The notes: generated by a model from the letters alone, not told the origin. A stretch of 64,000 nucleotides of DNA from an uncultured Pseudomonadales bacterium (GCA_937773555.1 CALJVT010000007.1:219780-283779); one strand, 5' to 3'. Shown: positions 8,434-17,938, counted from the stretch's first letter. Numbers and translations: made by a program.

Positions 8434-9411
8434 CTAAACTGACGCTCGGTCATGGGGTTGCATAAAATCAATCACTGGGCCTGCAGGTATAATCAAGGTG
8501 GGGTTAATGGTTTCATGACTGCCATAATAGTGGGCCTTACAGTGCTCTAAGTGCACCGTTTGCGCTACACCAGGCACTTGATATAGGTCCTTCAGATAAC
8601 CCCACAGGTTTGGGTAATCTACAATTCGACGCAGATTACATTTAAAATGCCCTACATAAACGGCATCAAAGCGCACCAAGGTGGTGAAAAGACGCCAGTC
8701 TGCTTCGGTAATGGTGTTGCCCGTTAGATAACGCTGCTTAGCTAACCTCGCTTCCAGGGTATCAAGACCATTAAAAACATCGGCTACGGCGTCGTTATAG
8801 GCTGCCTCAGTGGTGGCAAATCCCGCCCGGTAAACCCCATTATTAATGTTGGGGTAGATAAACTCATTCAATTCATCAATTTCTGCAAGGAGTTCGGGTG
8901 GGCAGAAGTCTCCAGCAATAGCGCCTACACCATCAAAGGCCGAATTAAACATGCGGATGATTTCAGGTGACTCATTACTCACAATAGTATGCGTGTGCTT
9001 ATCCCAAATCACTGGCACCGTCACACGACCCGTGTAGTCTGGCATGGCTGCCGTATAAATTTGGTGCATCCTAGTGGCTTGGTGTATCGGGTCGCCAATC
9101 ACCCCATCCCCTGGTTCAAAGGTCCAGCCCTCATCACCCATAAAGGCATTCACCACCGACATAGAAATCATGGTGTCTAGGCCTTTTAACTGGCGGTAGA
9201 TCATGGTGCGATGGGCCCAAGGACACGCCAGTGATACATACAGGTGATAACGATTAGGTTCTGCTTTAAAGCCGCCAGTGCCCGAAGGCCCTGCACTGCC
9301 ATCTGCTGTAATCCAGTTACGAAAACTGGGGGCTTTGCGTTCAAAACGCCCACCCGTGGCTTTAGTGTCGTACCAATCAGTATGCCACTCGCCATTAACA
9401 AGTAATCCCAT
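8434..9411 (-). CDS. yqjG: Glutathionyl-hydroquinone reductase (YqjG/Ecm4 family)
   Basis: This 325-residue cytoplasmic enzyme has the thioredoxin-fold domain of the Xi-class GSTs with the SLACPWAHR motif. The Cys is residue 63, the same number as the catalytic Cys of E. coli YqjG. Family members reduce glutathionylated hydroquinones, releasing GSSG. Also present are the family's MSVVNAFMGDEGW stretch, TVPVIWDK, SNESPEIIRMFN, and a helical C-terminal domain with ITEADWRLFTTLVRFDAVY. It lies 9 bases after the pirin gene on the same strand. The set matches the E. coli yqjF-yqjG-yhaJ-yhaK neighbourhood. Confidence 0.92.
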   Translation of the reverse strand: MGLLVNGEWHTDWYDTKATGGRFERKAPSFRNWITADGSAGPSGTGGFKAEPNRYHLYVSLACPWAHRTMIYRQLKGLDTMISMSVVNAFMGDEGWTFEPGDGVIGDPIHQATRMHQIYTAAMPDYTGRVTVPVIWDKHTHTIVSNESPEIIRMFNSAFDGVGAIAGDFCPPELLAEIDELNEFIYPNINNGVYRAGFATTEAAYNDAVADVFNGLDTLEARLAKQRYLTGNTITEADWRLFTTLVRFDAVYVGHFKCNLRRIVDYPNLWGYLKDLYQVPGVAQTVHLEHCKAHYYGSHETINPTLIIPAGPVIDFMQPHDRASV

Positions 9412-9420
9412 TGTTATCTC

Positions 9421-10284
9421 CTAAAATCTATTGTTTCTAAAATCATCATAAGCCTGCATTACTTCAGCTTTGGTGTTCATCACGAATGGCCCACCTCGGG
9501 CAACGCTTTCGTTAATCGGTGTGGCGGCCACTAATAACACACTTGCCCCTTGGGGCGCTGCCGTTAAACTGACATGGTCGCCATCCTCCAGCACACCGAG
9601 CCGTTTGGCAGGTAAAAGGCTCGCTTTGTCTCCCACCAGCACATGGCCTTCAATCACATAGATAAAGGCCGTATCACCGGCTTTGATCTGTTGTTTAAAC
9701 TCACTGCCTGGCGCTAAAGTAATGTCCATAAAGGTGGGCTCGATGTCGTGCCTTAGCACCGGCCCAACACTACCTTCATTTGTGACGCCCGCAACGATCC
9801 TCACTTGAGTGCCATCGTCTCGTTGCTCTAAAGTTACGTCTTGAGCCACAAACTCCTGGTATTTTGGCTCACACATTTTGTCTTTACTGGGTAAGTTCAC
9901 CCACAACTGAAAACCTGCGAGCAGACCACTGTCCTGTTCTGGCATTTCTGAATGCACAATGCCTTTACCTGCCGTCATCCACTGCACGCCATGGGCCTCA
10001 ATAACCCCTTCATTGCCTATGCTATCTTTATGGCGCATACGGCCGGCTAGCATATAAGTAACGGTTTCGAAGCCTCTGTGTGGGTGGTCTGGAAAACCAC
10101 CAATATAGTCCAGCGGTTTATCACTGCCAAAGGCATCTAACAGCAAAAACGGATCGAGCATATTTAACTGCGGGGTGCCAATAATACGGGTCATTTTAAC
10201 CCCGTCGCCATCTGAGGCTGGCATGCCGGGTGTGTTAAACTGCAGTTCTCTTGATGCTAGGTTGGTATGTTTAAAAGCAGTCAT
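9421..10284 (-). CDS. Pirin family protein (quercetinase-like bicupin)
   Basis: From the ATG at 10284, which has GAGAG about 8 bases upstream, the product is 287 residues. The longer reading from 10299 has no good ribosome site. The N-terminal cupin has the pirin metal motif FPDHPHRGFETVTYML with further His in HKDSIG and HSEMPEQD. The C-terminal cupin has the VARGGPFVMNT ending typical of YhaK/YhhW relatives. Some bacterial pirins oxidise quercetin; others are redox sensors. It sits between the DoxX gene (21 bases) and the GST gene, in a quinone/electrophile-stress type operon. Confidence 0.9.
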   Translation of the reverse strand: MTAFKHTNLASRELQFNTPGMPASDGDGVKMTRIIGTPQLNMLDPFLLLDAFGSDKPLDYIGGFPDHPHRGFETVTYMLAGRMRHKDSIGNEGVIEAHGVQWMTAGKGIVHSEMPEQDSGLLAGFQLWVNLPSKDKMCEPKYQEFVAQDVTLEQRDDGTQVRIVAGVTNEGSVGPVLRHDIEPTFMDITLAPGSEFKQQIKAGDTAFIYVIEGHVLVGDKASLLPAKRLGVLEDGDHVSLTAAPQGASVLLVAATPINESVARGGPFVMNTKAEVMQAYDDFRNNRF

Positions 10285-10305
10285 AAAGAGCTCTCTCAAA
10301 TTTAT

Positions 10306-10701
10306 TTACGTTTGGGCAAACTTTACACGATTATCTAGGGCATAGGCACCTGGCCCATGGGCAATCAACAATAAAAAACCGCCTGCAATAGTGACGTTTT
10401 TCATAAACATGATCATTTCTGATTGGTTACTAAAGTCATTATGGAACAGCGCCGCTGACACCACACAAAAACCGGCTAAAGCCACACTCATTATCTTTGT
10501 TTGCCAGCCAATAATGATCGCCAATCCCCCTAATACCTCAAGAGCAATTGCAAGGGGCAAAAGAGCACCCGGCACCCCCATGGCGTCCATATAGCCCTGG
10601 GTGCCTGCGAAGTTGCCAATCTTGCTCAAGCCCGACATAAGGAACATCATTGCCAACAGTAAACGACCAATGGGTGCAGCGAACGTAGATAGATTATTCA
10701 T
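10306..10701 (-). CDS. DoxX family membrane protein (YqjF-like)
   Basis: This is a 131-residue inner-membrane protein with four hydrophobic helices. The DoxX signature is present: GRLLLAMMFLMSGLSKIGNF at the N-terminus and a PLAIALEVLGGLAIIIGW helix. It is the first gene of the DoxX-pirin-GST operon. It is transcribed away from the LysR gene, with a small Cys-rich gene and an AT-rich stretch between them. DoxX proteins are linked to redox and thiol stress, but the biochemical role is not settled. Confidence 0.85.
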   Translation of the reverse strand: MNNLSTFAAPIGRLLLAMMFLMSGLSKIGNFAGTQGYMDAMGVPGALLPLAIALEVLGGLAIIIGWQTKIMSVALAGFCVVSAALFHNDFSNQSEMIMFMKNVTIAGGFLLLIAHGPGAYALDNRVKFAQT

Positions 10702-10956
10702 GATATTACTCCATTTTTGATATATTTTTGTGACTTATTCAGTCCATTAAATTTGCCTTGTCGACCCTTTTGTCAGGGTAGGTTTTGGCTTTAATCACGC
10801 TTATAAAGGTTAATTAAATTAAAACCAACCACCAAATGATTATTAGCAAAAAGGGAACAAAGTTTATGGATAAACCATGAGACATTTACATTCCCTATTT
10901 AACTAATAATGCTTAAGGTGTGTTTCACCCTTTGAAATCTCAAGCCCAACTTTGCT

Positions 10957-11103
10957 TTACTTTGATTTTCCAAATGCTGCTTGTTTTTCTTTGTCGGTTT
11001 TGGCTTCATATTCCGCAGGTGTTAGGGCATGCCAACCAATACAATCTCCAGTGGGTGATCTGCCGCATCCACATGTACCATTTTCATTTCTTACATTAGT
11101 CAT
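10957..11103 (-). CDS. Small Cys-rich protein (48 aa)
   Basis: A short ORF of 48 codons with an ideal ribosome site (AAGGA, 6 bases before the ATG at 11103). The sequence is compact: CGCGRSPTGDCIGWH at residues 11-25, then LTPAEYEAK and a Lys-rich helix. The three Cys plus a His about 4 residues later could hold a zinc or a small Fe-S centre, loosely like a CDGSH motif; that is inference. I recall similar short proteins with a CGRSPTG core in other Gammaproteobacteria, without a known role. It lies between the DoxX operon and the divergent LysR gene, so it may share their control. Confidence 0.7.
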   Translation of the reverse strand: MTNVRNENGTCGCGRSPTGDCIGWHALTPAEYEAKTDKEKQAAFGKSK

Positions 11104-11269
11104 AATTTTTCCTTGTGCTCTTATTAAACAACATTATGTTAAAGGGAAGGGTTAGCAAGAACCGTGAGGGGTTACAATTATTTCTTGCTCAACAAGGATA
11201 ATATACAGTTTGACTAAGGGCGGAAAAACATAAAGAATACGGAAACATTGTTCGTAAAAGGAGAACTAT

Positions 11270-12169
11270 ATGGGCCAGCTAGAAGACATGCAGGTGTTTG
11301 TGAGGGTTGTTGAAGCGGGTAGTATTACCAAAGCGGCAGGCCAACTTAACTTGGCAAAATCTGCCGTTAGCAAGCGGCTTAGTGACCTGGAAAGTAGATT
11401 AGGGTCCAAGCTCATCAACCGCACTACGCGCACCTCTAGCCTCACTGAGGCTGGCCACCAATATTACCAGCGAGTTCAACTACTATTAGGTGAAGTAGAT
11501 TCGTTGAATGGTGATATAGCGCGTGAAAACAAAGTGTTGACAGGATCGTTAAAGCTGGCTGTACCATTGACTTTTGGCGTTACTCATCTCACACCCGCTA
11601 TCGACTTATTTATGCGCCAGCACCCCGAATTAAGTATTGAGTTAGATTTTTCTGACCGTAAAGTAGACCTCATAGAGGGTGGCTACGATCTAGCATTTCG
11701 TATCGGCTCCCTGCCAGACTCTAGCCTAAAGGCCCGAAAAATAGCACCCATTAAGCATGTTATCTGCGCCAGCCCAGATTATCTCAAGCGCCAAGGTGTA
11801 CCAGAAAATCCAGCACAGTTAAAGCATCATAAAATACTAAAGCGGCCGGGCTGGCCATTGGCGGGCATGCCTTTATGGGACCTTGAGGGGCAGAAACATC
11901 TCGTTAATGGACAGTCGAGCCTTATTGCTAACAACGGCAATGCGATGACGATGCTGGCCCTCACCGGCCATGGCATTATTATGTTGCCAACTTTCTACGT
12001 GTGGGAGTCACTACAACGTGGAGATCTAGTACCCATACTAGAGAACTACTCAATGACCACCATACACGCTTATGCAATTTACCCAGCCACCCGCTACCTG
12101 CCAAGAAAGGTTAGAAGCCTGATTGATTTTCTTGTTGAGCGCTTTGGTGACACACCCTATTGGGATTAG
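11270..12169 (+). CDS. LysR-type transcriptional regulator (YhaJ-like)
   Basis: This 299-residue regulator has an N-terminal winged helix (GSITKAAGQLNLAKSAVSKRLSDLE, about residues 15-40) and a periplasmic-binding-like effector domain from residue 90. The start is well set by AAAGGAGAACTAT before ATG. It is divergent from the DoxX-pirin-GST operon, as E. coli YhaJ is next to yhaK, and it probably controls that operon. YhaJ responds to quinone-like aromatic compounds; the effector here is not shown. Confidence 0.9.
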   Translation: MGQLEDMQVFVRVVEAGSITKAAGQLNLAKSAVSKRLSDLESRLGSKLINRTTRTSSLTEAGHQYYQRVQLLLGEVDSLNGDIARENKVLTGSLKLAVPLTFGVTHLTPAIDLFMRQHPELSIELDFSDRKVDLIEGGYDLAFRIGSLPDSSLKARKIAPIKHVICASPDYLKRQGVPENPAQLKHHKILKRPGWPLAGMPLWDLEGQKHLVNGQSSLIANNGNAMTMLALTGHGIIMLPTFYVWESLQRGDLVPILENYSMTTIHAYAIYPATRYLPRKVRSLIDFLVERFGDTPYWD

Positions 12170-12178
12170 CTAAACCCG

Positions 12179-13051
12179 TTATGTATTGGCAGATGATCGT
12201 TTGAGAGTAAGTAACGCCACGCCAAAAACAATTACAGCACCCCCAAGTAACATAGTTTGATTAATAGGTTCCCCTAAGAACAACCAGCCACCAAGGATAG
12301 AAAATACAGGCAGCAAAAGCAAATACGGCCCTGCTTGAGAAGCTGGATATCGGCCCAACACATGATACCAACAGGTATAGCCAAGCGCTGTCATCACAAT
12401 ACCTAGATAGGCCACAGCACCCCATACAGCGATGCCAGCATGGGTAATATGATACCAATGTTGGTCTTCAACAATGAGAGAAGCCACAAACAATTGGGGG
12501 GCGGCAAACACTGACACCCAGGCAATAGTACCCATACCTGAAAGCCGGTTGGGTTGGCTTTCTGTTAAACGGCGCATTAAAGCTTGGCCTAAGGCCCACA
12601 TAAAAGCCCCACATAGAGTCAAGCTAATACCGACCCATTTGCCCACTAAATTAGGCGCACCGGTAAGAATATAGATCCCCACAAAGGCAACAGCTAAGCC
12701 TACCAGCTGGCGTATGGTTAACCGATCTCCCAGCCAAGCAGCGCTAATGAGCAATAAAAATGGTGTTTCAATTTGAACAATTAAGGCTGTTGTACTTGCG
12801 TCTAGTAACTTTAAGCCATTATAAGACAACCCATATTGCAGGGTAGAACCAACCAGAGCCACCAGCGCTAAGGACTTACGCATACCTTTTGGTACCGGCA
12901 CAAACCACACCAATAATAAGGCAGTCACTGAAAACCGCAGTGCCATGAGCAAAATGGGTGGAAACTGATCAACTGCAGGTTTAGCAATCACTAACCCCAT
13001 ACCCCAAATAAGCGGCACCATGAGGGCAATTAACACGTCAGATAGTTTCAT
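12179..13051 (-). CDS. EamA/DMT-superfamily transporter
   Basis: This 290-residue protein has about ten membrane segments in two EamA repeats and starts MKLSDVLIALMVPLIWGMG, a classic RhaT/YdcZ-like opening with the WG motif. It probably exports a small metabolite such as an amino acid. It converges on the LysR gene with a 9-base gap. A second DMT protein lies at 4.8-5.6 kb; the two are only distantly alike. Confidence 0.85.
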   Translation of the reverse strand: MKLSDVLIALMVPLIWGMGLVIAKPAVDQFPPILLMALRFSVTALLLVWFVPVPKGMRKSLALVALVGSTLQYGLSYNGLKLLDASTTALIVQIETPFLLLISAAWLGDRLTIRQLVGLAVAFVGIYILTGAPNLVGKWVGISLTLCGAFMWALGQALMRRLTESQPNRLSGMGTIAWVSVFAAPQLFVASLIVEDQHWYHITHAGIAVWGAVAYLGIVMTALGYTCWYHVLGRYPASQAGPYLLLLPVFSILGGWLFLGEPINQTMLLGGAVIVFGVALLTLKRSSANT

Positions 13052-13424
13052 ATGCTAAATTTCAGTTTTGTAGCTACCTGCTAATAGCTAAGTTGAACCT
13101 GCAAGTAAAGGCCAATGGTGCCTGCCAAAGGCAGTTGAGCTGTTTCAAAGGCCCTTATCCTCTCCGAAAAATTCTCTGGTAGCAATAATACATAAATTCT
13201 ATTAATTTTACCTGTGAGTAGGCTGACCAACTTAATCAGTGAAATTTTGGTTATATTGTCATTCACCGAACTACCGTTCACGTCACCCAGAGCAACCAAT
13301 TGAACATCAAAAGTCCTCAGTACCTGCGCACCTAAGCAACACCCAAAGCGCACTAGACAAAGGTTATAGGCAGCGGTATTGTTATTGGGTGGTTAACAGA
13401 ACACTTCGATTGGGAAAAAATATT
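13052..13424. other. Intergenic stretch, no gene seen
   Basis: About 370 bases between the DMT transporter and the DUF1330 gene. Short open frames exist on both strands, but none has a ribosome site or a recognisable product. It should contain the two divergent promoters. Confidence 0.5.
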
Positions 13425-13727
13425 ATGGTTAAAGGTTATTTAATTGCATTAGTAAAAATGACTAATAAAGAAGATTTTGTAGGCAATTATAGCTCCAAGG
13501 TTGCAGACATATTTGCTCAATTTGACGGCAAGGTTCTAGTGCGAAGCCCAAGTGCAACTCATCACGAGGGACGCCAGTTTGACGTTCATGTCATTGCAGA
13601 ATTTCCAAGTGTAGAAAAAGCCACCCAGGCGCTAGAGAGCCCAGGTTACACTGCAATAAAGCCCCATAGATTAAGCAACAGCGACATAAACTACGGCTCG
13701 TTTATGTTAGTACCCGGCCTAAAGTAG
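13425..13727 (+). CDS. DUF1330 family protein
   Basis: The product is 100 residues from the ATG at 13425. The open frame continues upstream for 62 codons, but that part has no family likeness. The ferredoxin-like dimeric alpha/beta barrel fold of DUF1330 is suggested by the opening MVKGYLIALVKMTN, FDGKVLVRSPS, GRQFDVHVIAEFPSVEKA and a final SNSDINYGSFMLVPG. Members are small cytoplasmic proteins of unsettled function, some near catabolic genes. It appears to be a single-gene unit. Confidence 0.8.
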   Translation: MVKGYLIALVKMTNKEDFVGNYSSKVADIFAQFDGKVLVRSPSATHHEGRQFDVHVIAEFPSVEKATQALESPGYTAIKPHRLSNSDINYGSFMLVPGLK

Positions 13728-13785
13728 CTTTACACCCAATAACGGCACAGTGTCACCCGAGTGAGGCGCTAAGCTTAGATACCCA

Positions 13786-14538
13786 TCACCACGTTATCGG
13801 TTGGCCATTCCAATCAAGGTAAGAAAGTACGCCATCCAGCTCGGCACTGGCCATGATCTGGGACAGTTGTGAAGCAACAAATGCGGGTGAAAAAAGTTTG
13901 CCACTTGGCACTGAGGCTTGAAAAGGTTTCGATAAACTAGTGTCTGTAGTGCCCGGATGAAACGCAATTAACTTAACGTTTTTGGCGCGTCGGGCATATT
14001 CAATCGCCATGTTCTTCAAAACCATATTTAATGCTGCCTTAGAGGCTCGATAGGAGTGCCAGCCTCCCATATGGTTGTCACCTATACTGCCAACTCTAGC
14101 GCTCAACGTAGCCACTACGCACGGGGCCCTACCTTTGAGCACTTTAAATAGTAATTTTAACCAGAGCGCAGGCACCACTGTATTGCTTTGGAATATTTCA
14201 TGTAAGGCCTGCGCGTTAATGTCCTCAAGGCGCTTTTCTGGCCATATTTTTTTTGAATGCAGCAACCCATGACAAATACACACTCTGCCAAAGTTGCCCG
14301 CATAAGATTGCAGCTGATCTGCAACTTCTGCCATTGGCTGCTCGTCATATTCCGTTTTAATCCAAACCAACTTACTTGCCAAGTTAGGTGGTACCAGTAG
14401 AGCCGCCGATTGCTCCTGGCTGCTCACCGCGAAGACACAGGTGATAGCAGAATCACTTAAAAAATGAGCTACCAAAGCTGAACCTAAACCACCACTGGCA
14501 CCCAATACTAATGCGCTATTAGAGGTATCGTGGGTCAT
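13786..14538 (-). CDS. Short-chain dehydrogenase/reductase (CsgA/YbbO-like)
   Basis: This 250-residue SDR has the nucleotide-binding glycine motif LGASGGLGSALV (residues 12-23), the SYRASKAALN active-site Tyr-Lys pair and HPGTTDTSLS. It resembles the C-factor-like SDR group. The start codon overlaps the stop of the upstream DCC-family gene (ATGA), so the two are translationally coupled. The substrate is unknown. Confidence 0.88.
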   Translation of the reverse strand: MTHDTSNSALVLGASGGLGSALVAHFLSDSAITCVFAVSSQEQSAALLVPPNLASKLVWIKTEYDEQPMAEVADQLQSYAGNFGRVCICHGLLHSKKIWPEKRLEDINAQALHEIFQSNTVVPALWLKLLFKVLKGRAPCVVATLSARVGSIGDNHMGGWHSYRASKAALNMVLKNMAIEYARRAKNVKLIAFHPGTTDTSLSKPFQASVPSGKLFSPAFVASQLSQIMASAELDGVLSYLDWNGQPITW

Positions 14539-14933
14539 TTTGAAAGGCTGCCATCTTCACACCGCTCACAGCGAGGCTTGCCCGTGACAAGTGACGATAT
14601 ACGGTGGCGATACTTAGCAAAAAATCGATACCCTAACTGAGCTATTTGCTTAAAAATAGGCCAACGAAGAATGGCTACCCAGTGGCGTTTGCCTACTAAA
14701 GCCCATGAGTGATAGGTAACATCTAAACCGTATATCATGCTTCCATCACTCCACTGACCATGCAATATTAGGTCCGCTTTTTGCAGTTCTATGTGGGGAA
14801 ATCGCTCACTAAAGAAAGGTGCATAAATGTCTTCAAAGGACAGTTTTTTACCACTGTCTAGTCGCTCAAGATGACCGATTTCAGAAGCACATAGAGGGCA
14901 ACCCCCATCAAAAAAAATAGTTAATTCTGTCAA
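14535..14933 (-). CDS. Thiol-disulfide oxidoreductase of the DCC family (DUF393)
   Basis: This 132-residue protein carries the family's defining motif FDGGCPLCASEI near its N-terminus. The CPLC pair looks like a thioredoxin-type redox site. Members are thought to act in thiol/disulfide exchange. Later features are GSMIYGLDVTYHSWALVGK and the C-terminal KPRCERCEDG, a second CxxC that could bind metal. The stop overlaps the SDR start by 4 bases, forming a two-gene operon. Confidence 0.85.
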   Translation of the reverse strand: MTELTIFFDGGCPLCASEIGHLERLDSGKKLSFEDIYAPFFSERFPHIELQKADLILHGQWSDGSMIYGLDVTYHSWALVGKRHWVAILRWPIFKQIAQLGYRFFAKYRHRISSLVTGKPRCERCEDGSLSK

Positions 14934-15086
14934 TTTTAAAGCTCCATCTACATAAAGATAATTATTTAACGGCCCAGATTTTAAGGCTGGTAGTCGGCAA
15001 CAAACCCATTAGTAGTTTACGACACCACATTCAAAGATGTTGGCAGGAAATAGTCCCTATTTTGGGTTATTTTGGGTTATTAACTC

Positions 15087-15563
15087 TTAGCTGACATCTC
15101 GAAAATTTTGCCATAATAGAACCACTCCAACTACCTTAACCGCAAACAATCCAAAAAAAGGCAACATTAGGTCATTAAATGAGTAAAGCAACAAGATCAT
15201 CTCTAAGTCGATCCATAAGAGGCCACATAGCACTATTAATAGGGCAATATTAGCGTACCTAAAAAATAAGTCCGTATAAAACGAGTAAAGATAAAACACA
15301 ACAGCAACAATGGCGAAAAATAGCCTAGCGTAACTCAACGACTCTGAAACACCTTTACCAAGCAAGCGCTCATTGTAAATGCTCACAAGATGATATTCTG
15401 GGTAATAAGCAACAACCACAGCCCAGACCCCAAAGAGCGACAACACGAGCAGGCAGCGAGCCTGTATTCTTGGCCGAATGTCTTCTAATTTGGTTTCATT
15501 AATCTTATTTTGCGGGAATAAAGCGTCCAGCTCTTCTTCCGTCACCCGAATATCATCTTTCAT
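15087..15563 (-). CDS. Four-TM membrane protein of unknown function, copy 1
   Basis: This 158-residue protein has a soluble charged N-terminus (about 33 residues) followed by four hydrophobic segments (about 35-50, 80-98, 102-122, 132-152). It is paralogous to the protein at 50489-50971. Both share the opening MK..IRVT.EEL, the YYP.YHL.(T/S)IY segment before the second helix, the LYSFY..L(Y/F)FR.AN hinge and a W.D.E.(L)ILL stretch. I do not recognise the family. It stands alone with about 440 bases of non-coding DNA upstream. Confidence 0.7.
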   Translation of the reverse strand: MKDDIRVTEEELDALFPQNKINETKLEDIRPRIQARCLLVLSLFGVWAVVVAYYPEYHLVSIYNERLLGKGVSESLSYARLFFAIVAVVFYLYSFYTDLFFRYANIALLIVLCGLLWIDLEMILLLYSFNDLMLPFFGLFAVKVVGVVLLWQNFRDVS

Positions 15564-16003
15564 AAGAAACCCTCAAAAGTATCTCCCTAGGGCAGTTGTA
15601 CTAATTTATTAGCTCTGCTGCTGCGCATTAATAAACCTGTGCCCCTCAGCCCAAGCAACGAGTACTGATCTACCTTTCCACCGCGTACTTTCGTTTGATA
15701 TAGATAAGTATAGTCGTTTAAAAGTAAGCTTCCCAACGAATAGATTGCCTTTATCTACAGCCAGAATACTTGCCTTTTTATCTATACATGTCTTTAAAAT
15801 TTAGCTTTCTTTATTGTAACGGGCTAAATGACTTGATAACAAGCTTTACATGAAAGATGGCTGTCATGGGGATCAACTAACCTGCTCAGTTAGGACAAAC
15901 TTAGTTATGGATAGGGTGCGATTAGCCATAATGCTTGAAGATATAAATAACGGTACGAGGTTAGCATCCATAATCACGGCTCTACTTGAATGGAAAGGAC
16001 TAT
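15564..16003. other. Intergenic stretch, no gene seen
   Basis: About 440 AT-rich bases between the 4-TM gene and the DUF3429 gene. I see no gene, tRNA or clear terminator. It should contain the promoter of the 4-TM gene. Confidence 0.4.
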
Positions 16004-16498
16004 TTAAATAATTACCAGCATACTAAGGTGCAGAACCACAACGATAATTGTCAGCGACAAACGTAAGCGCCAGTAGGCTTTGCCTATGCCACCAATCACA
16101 TGTTCCACACATAATAAGCTGACAAACCCAGCCATTAAAAGAGCCACCGAGTATACTGCCCATTCGGGTGCAACATAACTCATTAGCACTGCACACCAAG
16201 CACTTAAAGAGAGCATATTACTCAGTAAGACAGCACACTTCGCCAAATACTGTTCATTAACTCTCTGCCCGTGTGCCCATAATGTGCCAGACATAAAACT
16301 TAAAATAACAGCACTGTAGGTTATGAACATGTAGGAAGCAAAGTGAGGTGGCACCATTTTATGGTAAAACACTATGCCAAACCATAGTTCACATACCATT
16401 AGGCCAAGAGGAAAAATGAATGGTATTAACCCTGCATAACCTAAAACGCGCATGAAATTTAGTAAAGAAGGGGGTGGCTTATTTAAACTTATGGTCAT
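16004..16498 (-). CDS. DUF3429 family membrane protein
   Basis: This 164-residue protein has five or six hydrophobic helices and the DUF3429 signatures LGYAGLIPF near residue 19 and SYMFITYSAVILSFMSGTLWAHG at about 50-72. Members are inner-membrane proteins without an assigned function. In it the conserved SF.(S/G)G..W turn is intact. It is a single gene. Confidence 0.82.
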   Translation of the reverse strand: MTISLNKPPPSLLNFMRVLGYAGLIPFIFPLGLMVCELWFGIVFYHKMVPPHFASYMFITYSAVILSFMSGTLWAHGQRVNEQYLAKCAVLLSNMLSLSAWCAVLMSYVAPEWAVYSVALLMAGFVSLLCVEHVIGGIGKAYWRLRLSLTIIVVVLHLSMLVII

Positions 16499-16762
16499 AA
16501 TTCGCCCTTACTTGTGCTCGATTGCAGCGCAAGAGTACCTCCTATTACAGCTGTTCTCAAGCACCTGGTTGCTGCTTGCTGCACTATCGTGCTGTGTGGT
16601 AACTAAAAGCGTAGATTCAGCATACTGGGTTGGACAAGACTCCAGCGAGTATACTATCATCGGCGAGGTTGCGGCGCCTTTGTATATAAGGCCGAAAGAT
16701 TAATACCAAGGTACACCGCGCATTAATCATGCCTAATAATAAGAAGAAGAAGAAGAAAACCA

Positions 16763-17767
16763 ATGTCCTTTATCAAAAAACATGCAGCTCGGCTGCTATT
16801 AGGTGTTCTGTTATTTGCGGCTACAGCCTATTTGGCTATAGGTTTCTATATTTACTCCACACTAACCCACTCTGACTCAGGCTGTGGACTTGATTGTGCT
16901 AACACACCCAATAATTTTACTGATAACTGGGCGCCCTCTGATTTTGCCTTTGATCAATATCAGGTTAATTACTGGGAAAATCACCAATATGCTGGGGGTG
17001 ATACTGGCATCACCCTTGATGCCTGGTGGTTGCCCGTAACCAGTGCCGGCGCAGGTAATGCTCCAGTAGTCATTTGCTTACACGGCGTTCGCTCCAATAA
17101 ATACGATCAGGATATGCTTACCGTAGCAGGCATGCTTCACCAACAAGGCTTTAACGTATTGCTATTTGATCAGCGTGACCACGGTGACTCCAGTATGGAA
17201 GACGGCCGTGTAAGCTTGGGCACCAGAGAATACCGTGATGTAATAGCCAGTGTTGACTGGTTGATTAATGAACAGAATATTGCTGCCGAACGTATTGGTC
17301 TCTATGGCGAATCTATGGGAGCCAGTACAGCCGCTATTGCCTTTGGCATGGATAAGCGCATCCAATCGGTAGTGTTGGATAACGGCTACCTTGATCTGCA
17401 AGTACTGATCCGTGAAGAGTTGCAATACCAAGGCTTTCCTACCTGGCTAGCACCCGGTGCAATCTGGGCAGGAACACTGTTCGCAGGAGAGTCGCTTCTG
17501 GACCCTGCCCCATCATTGGCTTTTATTAATCATTACAACCGGCCCATGTTCGCTATGCACGGCACAGCAGACACGCGAGTGTTACCGCACCACACAGCCG
17601 ATATGGCAACCTTGGGGCAGCAGCAAGGTGCAAACCTTTCTACCTGGTTTGCAGAGGATGCTGTGCATTCTGGCGTCAAGTACCTTTACCCACAAGAGTT
17701 CTCCAGCCGCGTAAGCACTTTCTTTGCTAACAGCCTAAGCGGCAAACGGATACCTAATCAAGATTGA
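16763..17767 (+). CDS. Membrane-anchored alpha/beta hydrolase
   Basis: This 334-residue protein has an N-terminal membrane anchor (residues about 10-33) and an alpha/beta hydrolase domain. The nucleophile elbow is GLYGESMGAS, a HGVRSNK oxyanion turn lies earlier, FDQRDHGDS is the typical post-strand-4 motif, and a late HGTAD.RV plus a C-terminal DAVHSG supply the Asp and His. It resembles BAAT/YqkD-like bacterial hydrolases; the substrate is unknown. A run of AAG repeats (16740-16757) lies just before the start and contains the purine-rich ribosome site. Confidence 0.85.
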   Translation: MSFIKKHAARLLLGVLLFAATAYLAIGFYIYSTLTHSDSGCGLDCANTPNNFTDNWAPSDFAFDQYQVNYWENHQYAGGDTGITLDAWWLPVTSAGAGNAPVVICLHGVRSNKYDQDMLTVAGMLHQQGFNVLLFDQRDHGDSSMEDGRVSLGTREYRDVIASVDWLINEQNIAAERIGLYGESMGASTAAIAFGMDKRIQSVVLDNGYLDLQVLIREELQYQGFPTWLAPGAIWAGTLFAGESLLDPAPSLAFINHYNRPMFAMHGTADTRVLPHHTADMATLGQQQGANLSTWFAEDAVHSGVKYLYPQEFSSRVSTFFANSLSGKRIPNQD

Positions 17768-17938
17768 CCAAAACTTCCTCCACCAATACGTCTGTTAAAG
17801 CTAAACTGTTAGGCGTATGCTTCGATAGAGCCTTGAGCAAGGTCACACAAACCCAGTAATCAAGTTCGCTGTTGCCGGCAATTTACCTCAGTAGCCAACT
17901 GATGTCGTAAATCACATTTAGTCATCGCAGGAGTTGAG

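Noticed and set aside
16452-16703. 83-codon plus-strand frame before the alpha/beta hydrolase
   Set aside because: It overlaps the start of the DUF3429 gene; the hydrophobic middle could pass for a lipoprotein, but there is no start site or family match.
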